Numbered from the stretch's first letter, positions 1 to 5,876 are shown. The stretch is DNA of 5,876 nucleotides from DASXTW01 sp046726275 (GCA_046726275.1 JBKPAF010000039.1:1-5876); one strand, 5' to 3'. Program-made: numbers and translations. Notes: generated from the letters alone by a model not told the origin.

Positions 1-42
1 TAGCGTGAAGACAGATCGTATCGATGATGCGACGGTGGCGGA

Positions 43-594
43 TTACCCAGGCCGGCTGGGCTCCTCGTCGCCCCCTGCCTCTGCTCGGGCGAGCACAAAC
101 AGGAGATCCGAGAGCCGGTTGAGGTATCTGAGGGCGTCCTCGCTCACCGTCTTCCCCGCATCCTTCATCTCCACCGCCCGTCGCTCGGCCCGGCGAACAG
201 CCGTGCGGGCGACGTCGAGGGCCGCCGACACGGGGTTGGCCCCGGGGACGATGAACGCTTCCGGGAGCGGGCGGTGCGCCACCGCCGCGTCGATCCGTCG
301 CTCCAGCGCTTCGACCATCTCGCCGGTGACCAGCGAGATTCCGCTCTTCAGCTTGTGACGTTCCTTGGGATTCGTGGCCAGATCCGCGCCCACCACGAAG
401 AGCTCTCGCTGCAGGTCCAGGATCACCGGGGCTGTCGGCGAGGACGACCCGGCCAGGGCCCTGGCCAGGCCGAGGGCCGCTACGGCCTCGTCCACCCCGC
501 CGTACGCCTCGGCGGCATGGTCGGCCTTGGAGATCCTGCCCCCGTACAGGAGGCCGGTGGTCCCGTCGTCGCCGGTCTTGGTGTAGATCCGCAC
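43..594 (-). CDS. PduO-type cob(I)alamin adenosyltransferase (ATR)
   Basis: Transfers the 5'-deoxyadenosyl group from ATP to cob(I)alamin, making adenosylcobalamin (coenzyme B12) in the cytoplasm. From the GTG at 594 the protein is 183 residues, normal for this family. Visible family motifs: the N-terminal ATP-binding stretch TKTGDDGTTGL (residues 5-15), VDEAVAALG (34-42) with Asp35, ELFVVGADLAT (64-74), FIVPG (114-118), the arginine-rich ARTAVRRAER (129-138) and YLNRLSDLLFVLAR (157-170). The order and spacing match PduO/MMAB-type enzymes, not CobA or EutT types. The frame is open upstream to an ATG at 702, but those 36 extra residues look nothing like the family, so a GTG at 594 or 600 is the real start; 594 is preferred because it leaves Val-Arg-Ile-Tyr-Thr-Lys at the N terminus and sits 6 bases after a -10-like hexamer. 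There is no Shine-Dalgarno site. The gene is divergent from dapA, with no B12-dependent enzyme in view. Family assignment is firm; the exact start is less sure. Confidence 0.93.
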   Translation of the reverse strand: MRIYTKTGDDGTTGLLYGGRISKADHAAEAYGGVDEAVAALGLARALAGSSSPTAPVILDLQRELFVVGADLATNPKERHKLKSGISLVTGEMVEALERRIDAAVAHRPLPEAFIVPGANPVSAALDVARTAVRRAERRAVEMKDAGKTVSEDALRYLNRLSDLLFVLARAEAGGDEEPSRPG

Positions 595-600
595 GGGCAC

Positions 601-606
601 AGGATA
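601..606 (-). promoter_or_regulatory. Candidate -10 element for a leaderless adenosyltransferase mRNA
   Basis: On the minus strand the hexamer TATCCT (606 to 601) fits the TANNNT -10 pattern and is followed by exactly six bases before the GTG at 594. A -10 box usually lies about 6-7 bases before the transcription start, so transcription would begin at or next to the start codon. No Shine-Dalgarno sequence precedes either candidate GTG, which agrees with leaderless translation, a common mode in actinobacteria. I see no convincing -35 box upstream. This is inference from sequence only. Confidence 0.4.
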
Positions 607-636
607 CCGAGCGGGGGCCGCGTACCGAGCAGCCGA

Positions 637-656
637 GCAACTCGTTGCACATGTGC
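637..656. repeat. Two adjoining short palindromes in the divergent promoter region
   Basis: GCAAC-TC-GTTGC (637-648) is an inverted repeat with two perfect 5-base arms. It overlaps by two bases a perfect 10-base palindrome GCACATGTGC (647-656). The half-site CATGTGC at 650-656 recurs at 659-665. The cluster lies between the two divergent genes, just upstream of the candidate dapA -35 element, a typical place for a regulator to bind. The arms are short and GC-rich DNA produces such repeats by chance, so operator function is only a suggestion. Confidence 0.3.
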
Positions 657-668
657 CCCATGTGCTTC

Positions 669-697
669 TTGTGACTTCCGGGGCAACACGATAAGTT
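669..697 (+). promoter_or_regulatory. Candidate sigma70-type promoter of the dapA-rnj-ftsK operon
   Basis: A -35-like TTGTGA (669-674, four of six bases match TTGACA) and a -10-like TAAGTT (692-697, fits TANNNT) are separated by an ideal 17-base spacer. The predicted transcription start is near 704, giving a leader of about 70 bases that includes the dapA ribosome binding site. This stretch is locally A/T-richer than its surroundings. No start-site data are available to confirm it. Confidence 0.5.
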
Positions 698-704
698 CGC
701 ACCT

Positions 705-716
705 GCGCAGATGCGC
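705..716. repeat. Short inverted repeat at the predicted dapA transcription start
   Basis: GCGCA-GA-TGCGC has two perfect 5-base arms around a 2-base centre, the same geometry as the repeat at 637-648. It begins at about the position where transcription from the candidate promoter would start. It could be an operator or simply a chance GC-rich palindrome. Confidence 0.25.
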
Positions 717-756
717 CCGGGGACGTGTCTGCGGAGTACGCTGCCTGCGCGAAGAG

Positions 757-764
757 AAGGAGGG
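757..764 (+). promoter_or_regulatory. Strong Shine-Dalgarno site of dapA
   Basis: AAGGAGGG lies 9 bases before the ATG at 774 and is followed by TGATTA, so the region nearly copies the full anti-Shine-Dalgarno complement (AAGGAGGTGAT) with one extra G. It is by far the strongest ribosome binding site in the window and fixes the dapA start at 774. Confidence 0.85.
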
Positions 765-773
765 TGATTAGCG

Positions 774-1658
774 ATGACCAGGAAGTTCGGTTCGGTCGTC
801 ACCGCTATGGTGACGCCGTTTCGCGACGACTTCACCCTGGACCTCGACGGGGCTCAGGCGCTCGCCAGCTACCTGCTCGACAACGGCTCGGACACGGTCC
901 TGGTGGCCGGCACCACGGGAGAGGGCCCCACCATCACGCACGAGGAGAAGGATCGCCTCCTCCGAGCCGTGATCGAGGTCGCGGCCGGGCGAGGGAACGT
1001 ATGGTGCAACACCGGCACCTATGACACCGAGGAGAGCATCGAGCTGACCAAAGAGGCGGAGAAGGCTGGAGCCGACGCTGCCCTCGCCGTCACGCCGTAC
1101 TACAACAGGCCTCCCCAGCGAGGGCTCATCGCGCATTTCACCAAGATCGCCGAGTCCACCGATCTTCCCCTCCTTCTCTACAACATCCCCGGCCGTACCG
1201 GGACCCTGATCGAATACGACACCCTGCTTCGGCTGGCTGAGGTCGAGAACATCGTCGGAGTGAAGGATTCGACGGGCGACCTCCAGACGGCCGGCAGGAT
1301 CATCAGCGAGACCCCAGACGACTTCGATCTGTACTCCGGGGACGACTGGGCGACCTTCCCGCTTGCCTGCATGGGGGCCGCCGGCATCGTGTCGGTCGCG
1401 TCGCACCTGGTGGGGCGGGAGATCAAGGAGATGGTCCAACTGGCCCATTCCGGCGACGTCTCGAGCGCCTGGAAGATCCACGCGCGGCTGTTGCCCCTCT
1501 TCAACGGGCTGTTCATCACCTCCAATCCCATTCCCCTCAAGGCGGCGTTGGAGATCGCCGGCCGACCCGTCGGGCCACCCCGCCTTCCCCTGGTCGAGGC
1601 GACCCCAGAGGAGCGGACGAGGATCGAGCACGCCATGCGAGAGGCCGGAGTGGCCTGA
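774..1658 (+). CDS. dapA: 4-hydroxy-tetrahydrodipicolinate synthase (DapA)
   Basis: Condenses pyruvate with L-aspartate semialdehyde, the first committed step to diaminopimelate and lysine, so it supplies both peptidoglycan and protein synthesis. The 294-residue product has normal length for this class I aldolase with a TIM-barrel fold. Seen directly: the substrate-binding AGTTGEGPT loop (residues 45-53), TPYYNRP (107-113) with the tyrosine pair, LLYNIPGRTG (134-143) with the catalytic Tyr136 and the carboxylate-binding Arg141, and GVKDSTGD (162-169) with Lys164 as the Schiff-base lysine. The C-terminal NPIPLKAAL motif is also present. The loop reads Gly-Glu-Gly where many family members have Gly-Glu-Ser, a mild variation. 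Related aldolases (N-acetylneuraminate lyase, KDG aldolases) share the fold, but the motifs and the rnj-ftsK neighbours favour DapA. It is the first gene of the probable operon, 9 bases before rnj. Confidence 0.96.
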   Translation: MTRKFGSVVTAMVTPFRDDFTLDLDGAQALASYLLDNGSDTVLVAGTTGEGPTITHEEKDRLLRAVIEVAAGRGNVWCNTGTYDTEESIELTKEAEKAGADAALAVTPYYNRPPQRGLIAHFTKIAESTDLPLLLYNIPGRTGTLIEYDTLLRLAEVENIVGVKDSTGDLQTAGRIISETPDDFDLYSGDDWATFPLACMGAAGIVSVASHLVGREIKEMVQLAHSGDVSSAWKIHARLLPLFNGLFITSNPIPLKAALEIAGRPVGPPRLPLVEATPEERTRIEHAMREAGVA

Positions 1659-1667
1659 CCTTCCCGG

Positions 1668-3344
1668 ATGGCGGACGTTCCCCCCACCCGAGGCACGGCC
1701 GATCCTCGCCTGGTGTTCCTGGGCGGCCTGGGAGAGGTCGGCCGCAACATGGCCGCCCTCGAGATGGACGGCCGCATCCTGGTCATCGATGCCGGCCTGT
1801 CCTTCCCCGAGGTGGAGATGCCGGGGATCGATCTCGTCCTCCCGGACTTCCAGTTCCTCCGGGAGCGGCACGACCGGGTGCACGCGGTGGTTCTGACCCA
1901 CGGCCACGAGGACCACGTCGGATCGCTGCCCTATCTCCTTCGGGAGTTCTCACTGCCCCTCTATGCCACCAAGCTCACGCTAGCGCTCCTCGAGGGGAAG
2001 CTGGAGGAACACGGGGTGCGGGGCAAGGCCGAGTTCCACGAGGTCTCACCTGGTGAGGAGGTACGCACCGGTCCTTTCACCTTCCGATTTCGCCGGGTGT
2101 CGCACTCGATCCCGGATGGGTGTGCCGTGGCCATCGACCTTCCGGAGGGGATCCTGTTGCATTCGGGCGATTTCAAGCTCGACCCGACACCCATCGACGG
2201 ACGGCCCACGGACCTCCAGGGCATCGCCGAGGAGGCCCGCAAGGGCGTGCATCTGTTCCTCGCCGACTCGACCAACGCGGAGGATCCAGGGAATACCGGC
2301 AGCGAGCGCCTGGTGGGGCCGGTCCTGCGGGACATCATCCGCGACGCCCGGAGGCTCGTGGTGGTGGCGTGTTTCGCCAGCCACATCCATCGCATGCAGC
2401 AGGTGGTGATCGCCGCGCGCACCGCGGGGAGGAAGGTTGCGTTCCTCGGCCGGAGCATGCACCAGAGCGTCGATGCCGCCCGGGCGCTGAACTACCTGGA
2501 CGTGGCAGACGACCAGATCGTCCTGATCGAGGACGTCGAGCACATGGACCCCCGCAAGGTGGTGGTCTGCTGCACCGGCTCCCAAGGGGAGCCTCTGTCC
2601 GCCCTGGCCCTGATGGCCGCGAAGGAGCACAAGTGGATCACGCTCGAACCGGACGACACCGTGATCCTTTCGTCCTCCGTGATCCCGGGCAACGAGACCG
2701 CGATCCACCGGACGATCGACGGCCTGTACCGGACCGGGGCGGACGTCTACCACGTGCCCATCGCTCCCGTACACGTCTCCGGCCACGCCGCCGCCGAAGA
2801 GCTGAAGTTCATGCTCAACCTGGTGCGGCCACGGTGGTTCATCCCCGTACACGGAGAGCGTCGCCACCTCGCCCATCACGCGAGGTTGGCCCGGGAGGTG
2901 GGCGTCTCCGAGGATCGCATCCTGATCTGCGAGGACGGCGACACGGTCGAGGTCGGGTCGACGCTGCGGCGCGGGGAGCGGGTCACTGCCGGCATGACGT
3001 TCGTCGACGGGATCGGGATCGGCGACGTGGGTCAGGTGGTGCTCCGGGATCGCCGCAAGCTGGCCGGTGACGGGATCGTCGTGGTCGTGGTCACGGTGGA
3101 CGCCCACTCGGGGGAGGTCCTGGCCGGCCCCGACATCATCGATCGCGGGGTGGTGGAGGAGCCCGCCGAGGCCATCCTGGAAGAGGCGCGACACCGGGTG
3201 CTGATGTCGTTGAAAGAGTCCGCTACGGAGGGCACCATCGATCCCAGGATGTTGGGTGATCACATCCGAACGGCGCTCCGCCGGTTCTTCATGGAAACGA
3301 CGAAGCGCAAGCCGGTGATCGTGCCGGTCGTCATGGAGGTGTGA
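1668..3344 (+). CDS. rnj: Ribonuclease J
   Basis: Metallo-beta-lactamase/beta-CASP nuclease acting in the cytoplasm on mRNA decay and rRNA maturation, with endonuclease and 5'-3' exonuclease activity in characterised relatives. At 558 residues it has the usual RNase J length. The N-terminal beta-lactamase part shows GGLGEVGRN (residues 19-27), the zinc-binding THGHEDH motif (His78, His80, Asp82, His83), His146 and HSGD (Asp168). The beta-CASP part shows ADSTNAE (199-205), CFASHIHR (235-242), GRSMHQ (261-266) and TGSQGEP (303-309). The domain closes with SGHAAAEEL (His373) and PVHGERRHL (His395), followed by a C-terminal domain to 558. All expected metal ligands are visible, so it should be active. 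ATG 1668 is the first start codon after the dapA stop in this frame. No good Shine-Dalgarno site lies before it (only GGAG at 1647-1650, 17 bases away), so translation is probably coupled to dapA. Confidence 0.96.
   Translation: MADVPPTRGTADPRLVFLGGLGEVGRNMAALEMDGRILVIDAGLSFPEVEMPGIDLVLPDFQFLRERHDRVHAVVLTHGHEDHVGSLPYLLREFSLPLYATKLTLALLEGKLEEHGVRGKAEFHEVSPGEEVRTGPFTFRFRRVSHSIPDGCAVAIDLPEGILLHSGDFKLDPTPIDGRPTDLQGIAEEARKGVHLFLADSTNAEDPGNTGSERLVGPVLRDIIRDARRLVVVACFASHIHRMQQVVIAARTAGRKVAFLGRSMHQSVDAARALNYLDVADDQIVLIEDVEHMDPRKVVVCCTGSQGEPLSALALMAAKEHKWITLEPDDTVILSSSVIPGNETAIHRTIDGLYRTGADVYHVPIAPVHVSGHAAAEELKFMLNLVRPRWFIPVHGERRHLAHHARLAREVGVSEDRILICEDGDTVEVGSTLRRGERVTAGMTFVDGIGIGDVGQVVLRDRRKLAGDGIVVVVVTVDAHSGEVLAGPDIIDRGVVEEPAEAILEEARHRVLMSLKESATEGTIDPRMLGDHIRTALRRFFMETTKRKPVIVPVVMEV
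3335..3339 (+). promoter_or_regulatory. Probable ribosome binding site of ftsK inside the rnj 3' end
   Basis: GGAGG, continuing as GGAGGTG to 3341, sits in the last codons of rnj, 14 bases before the ATG at 3354. The spacing is long. A second GAGG at 3348-3351 is too close to the start to be ideal. The overlap with rnj suggests that ftsK translation is coupled to termination of rnj translation. Confidence 0.5.
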
Positions 3345-3353
3345 GCCGAGGCG

Positions 3354-5606
3354 ATGGCGACGAAGAAGGGGTCAGGTTCGAAGAAGAAGCGCAGGGCGTC
3401 CGCGAGGACGCAATCGCGCCGCACCTCCCACTCGGGCCGGCGCTCCCATGCCCGGCCACTCCGCGGGGCCGGATCGAAGGTGGCTCGCCATCTGTCGCCT
3501 CGGGGAGCCGACATCCTCGGGGTGGCCCTCATCATGCTGTCGCTCCTGGCCATCCTGGGGATGTGGATGGACGCGGCGGGACCTTTCGGCAGGCTGCTGC
3601 GATTGGGGGCCAAGGGCGTGGTCGGGCTTCCGGCCTACGCGTTACCGATCGTGGCCGGGTTCTGGGCGGTCCTGCTCCTCCGAGGCACCGTCCGGGATGA
3701 CCGCGGGCGGATGCTGGTGGGTCTGGTCATCGCCGCGGCGGGCATCCTCGGGCTGTTCTCCTTGGCGCAGGGAAACCCGGGCCCCGCGGACGGCTATGAG
3801 GCCGTCAGCTCGGCCGGGGGCGTGGTCGGAGCCGTCGTCGCGCGGCCTCTCTCGACGGTCGCGTCGTCGTATGGAGCGGCGGTCGTGTGTTTGGGCCTCA
3901 CCTTCCTGGGCGCCATGATCTTCACCGCGACCCCGCTCTCCGCCGTGGGACGGGCCCTGCGGTGGCTGCTGGTCGGGCCCTCCACGGAGGCGATGGACGA
4001 GGGCCAGGAAGCCGGAGCCGCCAAGGCCAGGCGCCCGCGGCGGCAACCAGAGGTTCCGGACTCGTTGGCGGACATCGCCCCCTCCATGCCCGAGCCCGAG
4101 TTGCCCAGTGAGGAGCCGCGGGTCCGCGCTCCGGTGACGGCCCGCGGCAACGGCTACAGGCTTCCCCCCCTCGACCTGCTCAGGCGGGCTCCGTCGACCT
4201 CGACCGACGGCCGCGACGCCGAGCACACCATGGCCGCGCTGGAACGGACATTCCGAAACTTCGGCGTCGCCGCCAACGTGGGGTCGGCGCATCGAGGCCC
4301 GACGGTGACGATGTACGAGGTGGAGGTCGAGGCCGGCACGAAGGTGAACCGCGTGCTGTCGCTGGCCGACGACATCGCCTATGCCCTCGCCACGCCCGAT
4401 GTCCGGATCATCGCCCCCATCCCCGGCAAGTCGGCGATCGGGGTGGAGGTTCCCAACAAGGTTCGAGACTTCGTCATGTTGGGCGATGTCCTGGGGTCCA
4501 AGACAGCGCGGGAAGTGACCCGGCCGCTGTTCGTCGGCTTGGGGAAGGACGTCCACGGCCGCGCTGTGCTGGTGAACCTGGCGGAGATGCCGCACCTTCT
4601 GATCGCCGGCGCGACCGGGGCCGGCAAGTCCTCGCTCATCAACACGTTCGTCACGTCGGTCCTGATGCGAACCACTCCGGATGAGGTGAAGTTGGTGCTG
4701 ATCGACCCCAAGCGGGTGGAGCTTTCGCACTTCGCCGACCTGCCGCATCTGCTGATGCCGGTGATCGTGCATCCGAAGAAGGCCGCCGAGGCCCTCGCGT
4801 GGGTCGTTCGCGAGATGGAGGGTCGCTACGAGTCACTGGCCGCGGTGGGGATGCGCGACATCGACACCTACAACGCACAGCACGCCCAGGGGACCCTCCG
4901 GATCCCGCCCGGCCAGGAGGCCAACTTCGGACGCCTCCCTTGGATCCTCGTGGTCATCGACGAGCTCGCCGACCTCATGATGGTCGCGCCGAGGGACGTC
5001 GAGGACGCCATCTGCCGGATCGCCCAGATGGCCCGGGCAGTCGGCATCCACCTGGTGGTGGCCACCCAGCGCCCGAGCGTCGACGTGGTCACCGGGCTGA
5101 TCAAGGCCAACATCCCGTCGCGGATCGCGTTCATGACGGCTTCCCAGGCCGACTCGCGGGTCATCCTCGACGTCGGGGGGGCCGAGAAGCTGGTTGGCCA
5201 CGGGGACATGCTGTTCCAGCCCGCGAACGTCTCGAAGGCCGTGCGCATCCAGGGGGCGTGGGTGACCGAGAAGGAGATCGAGGGCGTCGTCGACTGGTGC
5301 CGGAAGCAGCGCCAGCCGGAGTACGCGGTGACCGTCGGGGGGATGGGCCGCCCGGCGCCCGACGATGAGGACGGCCTGGGAGACGACGATGAGCTTCTGG
5401 AGCAGGCCACCGAGCTGGTGGTTCGCTCGCAGCTCGGGTCCACGTCGATGCTCCAACGCAAGCTCAAGGTCGGCTTTGCCCGCGCCGGGAGGCTGATGGA
5501 CCTCATGGAGGAACGGGGGATCGTCGGCCCGAGCCAGGGTTCGAAGGCCCGGGACGTCCTGCTGACCTGGGAAGAGTGGGAGGAGTCCAGGGCCCGGGCG
5601 AGGTGA
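3354..5606 (+). CDS. ftsK: DNA translocase FtsK
   Basis: Membrane-anchored, ATP-driven hexameric motor that pumps DNA at the division septum and helps resolve chromosome dimers. The 750-residue product is typical for a compact FtsK/SpoIIIE. Order of parts: a very basic Lys/Arg/Ser-rich N terminus (1-50); four predicted membrane segments (about 53-72, 85-109, 118-138, 171-193); a short Pro/Glu-rich linker (about 210-285); the alpha domain (about 290-380); the RecA-like motor with Walker A GATGAGKS (419-426) and Walker B LVVIDE (532-537); the conserved ATQRPSVDVVTG stretch (570-581) and SRIAFMTASQADSRVIL (589-605); an acidic linker (668-682); and a C-terminal winged-helix gamma domain (about 682-738). 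The recognition helix reads GFARAGRLMD (707-716), which I recall as the actinobacterial form. The short linker and the gamma domain rule out the ESX EccC-type relatives. All motor motifs are intact. It is the last gene of the probable operon, 9 bases after rnj. Confidence 0.96.
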   Translation: MATKKGSGSKKKRRASARTQSRRTSHSGRRSHARPLRGAGSKVARHLSPRGADILGVALIMLSLLAILGMWMDAAGPFGRLLRLGAKGVVGLPAYALPIVAGFWAVLLLRGTVRDDRGRMLVGLVIAAAGILGLFSLAQGNPGPADGYEAVSSAGGVVGAVVARPLSTVASSYGAAVVCLGLTFLGAMIFTATPLSAVGRALRWLLVGPSTEAMDEGQEAGAAKARRPRRQPEVPDSLADIAPSMPEPELPSEEPRVRAPVTARGNGYRLPPLDLLRRAPSTSTDGRDAEHTMAALERTFRNFGVAANVGSAHRGPTVTMYEVEVEAGTKVNRVLSLADDIAYALATPDVRIIAPIPGKSAIGVEVPNKVRDFVMLGDVLGSKTAREVTRPLFVGLGKDVHGRAVLVNLAEMPHLLIAGATGAGKSSLINTFVTSVLMRTTPDEVKLVLIDPKRVELSHFADLPHLLMPVIVHPKKAAEALAWVVREMEGRYESLAAVGMRDIDTYNAQHAQGTLRIPPGQEANFGRLPWILVVIDELADLMMVAPRDVEDAICRIAQMARAVGIHLVVATQRPSVDVVTGLIKANIPSRIAFMTASQADSRVILDVGGAEKLVGHGDMLFQPANVSKAVRIQGAWVTEKEIEGVVDWCRKQRQPEYAVTVGGMGRPAPDDEDGLGDDDELLEQATELVVRSQLGSTSMLQRKLKVGFARAGRLMDLMEERGIVGPSQGSKARDVLLTWEEWEESRARAR

Positions 5607-5616
5607 GCCGATCCCT

Positions 5617-5628
5617 GTTCCCCGGAAC
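5617..5628. repeat. Short inverted repeat just after ftsK
   Basis: GTTCC-CC-GGAAC has two perfect 5-base arms around a 2-base centre, 10 bases after the ftsK stop. The loop is too short for a normal RNA hairpin, so it would be a protein site if anything. It has the same geometry as the repeats at 637-648 and 705-716 but a different sequence. Confidence 0.2.
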
Positions 5629-5642
5629 GAACAACAACTAGA

Positions 5643-5670
5643 AGGGAGCGAACCCGAAGGCCCGCTCCCT
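5643..5670 (+). terminator. Candidate terminator hairpin of the dapA-rnj-ftsK operon
   Basis: AGGGAGCG (5643-5650) pairs perfectly with CGCTCCCT (5663-5670), giving an 8-base GC-rich stem with a 12-base loop, starting 36 bases after the ftsK stop. No U-tract follows, so it is not a textbook intrinsic terminator. Hairpins without U-tracts are often found downstream of genes in high-G+C actinobacteria and could act as a terminator or protect the mRNA 3' end. Confidence 0.5.
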
Positions 5671-5735
5671 CCGTCACTCCGCTCATCCGGATCCGAAGAC
5701 CCGGCCTTGCTTCGTGACAGGCGGACCATAAGTGA

Positions 5736-5775
5736 CCCGAGCGATGCTGTCCAGGGGCGCACCCGCTTGCTCGGG
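5736..5775. repeat. Inverted repeat ending at an A-rich tract
   Basis: CCCGAGC (5736-5742) and GCTCGGG (5769-5775) are perfect 7-base arms. On the plus-strand RNA the stem extends to nine pairs with one G-U and one A-U pair, enclosing 22 unpaired bases. The right arm is followed at once by six A residues (5776-5781), part of the only clearly A-rich tract in the window (to about 5792). Its role is unknown; a structured leader, small RNA or protein site are all possible. Confidence 0.35.
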
Positions 5776-5794
5776 AAAAAAGAGTGACAAAACC

Positions 5795-5813
5795 CCGGGA
5801 CCCGCCCTCCCGG
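5795..5813 (-). terminator. Weak candidate terminator facing leftward
   Basis: CCGGGA (5795-5800) and TCCCGG (5808-5813) form a 6-base perfect stem with a 7-base loop. Read on the minus strand, the hairpin is followed by GGGGTTTTGTCACTCTTTTT, a U-rich run resembling an intrinsic terminator tail. Read on the plus strand there is no such tail. No minus-strand gene is visible to its right inside the window, so the transcript it would stop is unknown. Confidence 0.3.
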
Positions 5814-5856
5814 TCTCATCGGACACCCATCGTTCCGCGGCTCTCAGTCGCATGGC

Positions 5857-5862
5857 TACTAT
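5857..5862 (+). promoter_or_regulatory. Candidate -10 element for the next gene, possibly leaderless
   Basis: TACTAT fits the TANNNT -10 pattern and is followed by six bases (GAGCGG) and then a GTG at 5869, the same layout as proposed for the adenosyltransferase. If correct, a new rightward gene starts at 5869 and only its first eight bases are present. Other possible starts are the ATGs at 5852 and 5861 in a different frame; none has a Shine-Dalgarno site. The likely -35 region (TTCCGC, 5834-5839) is a poor match. Confidence 0.4.
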
Positions 5863-5876
5863 GAGCGGGTGCAGGG

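Noticed and set aside
1..42. Possible end of a neighbouring gene or a terminator to the right of position 1
   Set aside because: No convincing hairpin or coding continuation can be made out in 42 bases, and the plus-strand frame from position 5 is a mirror frame of the adenosyltransferase.
595..702. 36-residue N-terminal extension of the adenosyltransferase from an ATG at 702
   Set aside because: The extension has no family similarity and would place the coding region over the dapA promoter, while the conserved protein begins at the GTG codons at 594-600.
754..761. GAGAAGGA, one mismatch from the SpoIIIE recognition sequence GAGAAGGG; a similar near-match occurs at 5639-5646
   Set aside because: The first is part of the dapA Shine-Dalgarno site, and single near-matches to an 8-base motif carry no weight without genome-wide skew data.
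768..1916. 382-codon open frame on the minus strand opposite dapA and the start of rnj
   Set aside because: It lies antisense to two clearly conserved genes and encodes a His/Gly/Asp/Arg-rich sequence with no recognisable motif, as expected for a mirror frame in GC-rich DNA.
2046..3263. 405-codon open frame on the minus strand opposite rnj
   Set aside because: It is fully antisense to RNase J with low-complexity composition and no domain features; GC-rich codon bias explains the absence of stops.
4164..5181. Runs of seven C (4164-4170) and seven G (5175-5181) inside ftsK as possible phase-variation or frameshift sites
   Set aside because: The frame is intact through both runs, the conserved motifs continue after each, and runs of this length are ordinary in GC-rich genes; ftsK is normally essential, so switching is unlikely.
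5685..5694. Overlapping palindromes ATCCGGAT and GGATCC after ftsK
   Set aside because: They are short, restriction-site-like palindromes with no flanking symmetry or positional significance.
3642..5819. Two long minus-strand open frames (3642-4772 and 4833-5819) opposite ftsK
   Set aside because: They are antisense to the conserved FtsK coding region and rich in Arg/Gly/His/Pro, with no family resemblance. The second extends into the downstream non-coding region but gains no recognisable motif there.

Overview
The window reads as a housekeeping segment from a high-G+C (about two-thirds G+C by eye) actinobacterium. The main clues are the gene order dapA - rnj (RNase J) - ftsK, a familiar actinobacterial arrangement, the Phe-Ala-Ser-His motif in RNase J, and the GFARAGRLMD-type recognition helix at the end of FtsK. 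I cannot place it below phylum level; it could come from one of the less-studied classes.

Layout: positions 1-42 hold nothing I can assign. A minus-strand gene (43-594) encodes a PduO-type cob(I)alamin adenosyltransferase. A divergent intergenic region (595-773) holds a candidate sigma70-type promoter and a very strong Shine-Dalgarno site for the rightward genes, a possible leaderless promoter for the leftward gene, and three short palindromes. Three plus-strand genes follow with exactly 9 bases between each pair: dapA (774-1658, lysine/diaminopimelate synthesis), rnj (1668-3344, RNA processing and decay) and ftsK (3354-5606, DNA translocase). The last 270 bases (5607-5876) are non-coding. 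They hold a GC-rich hairpin placed like the operon terminator, two more inverted repeats around the only A-rich tract in the window, and a -10-like element at the right edge that probably drives the next gene.

The three rightward genes probably share a transcript from the promoter near 669-697. DapA feeds the diaminopimelate supply for peptidoglycan and lysine, FtsK couples chromosome segregation to division, and RNase J handles RNA turnover; they are linked by conserved co-location rather than by one pathway. The adenosyltransferase makes coenzyme B12, and none of its partner enzymes lie in the window.

I found no mobile element, CRISPR array, tRNA, rRNA or clear novel system. The points most worth a second look are the two matching leaderless-start arrangements, the palindromes in the divergent promoter region, the structured 3' region after ftsK, and the unbroken shared reading frame across the operon.
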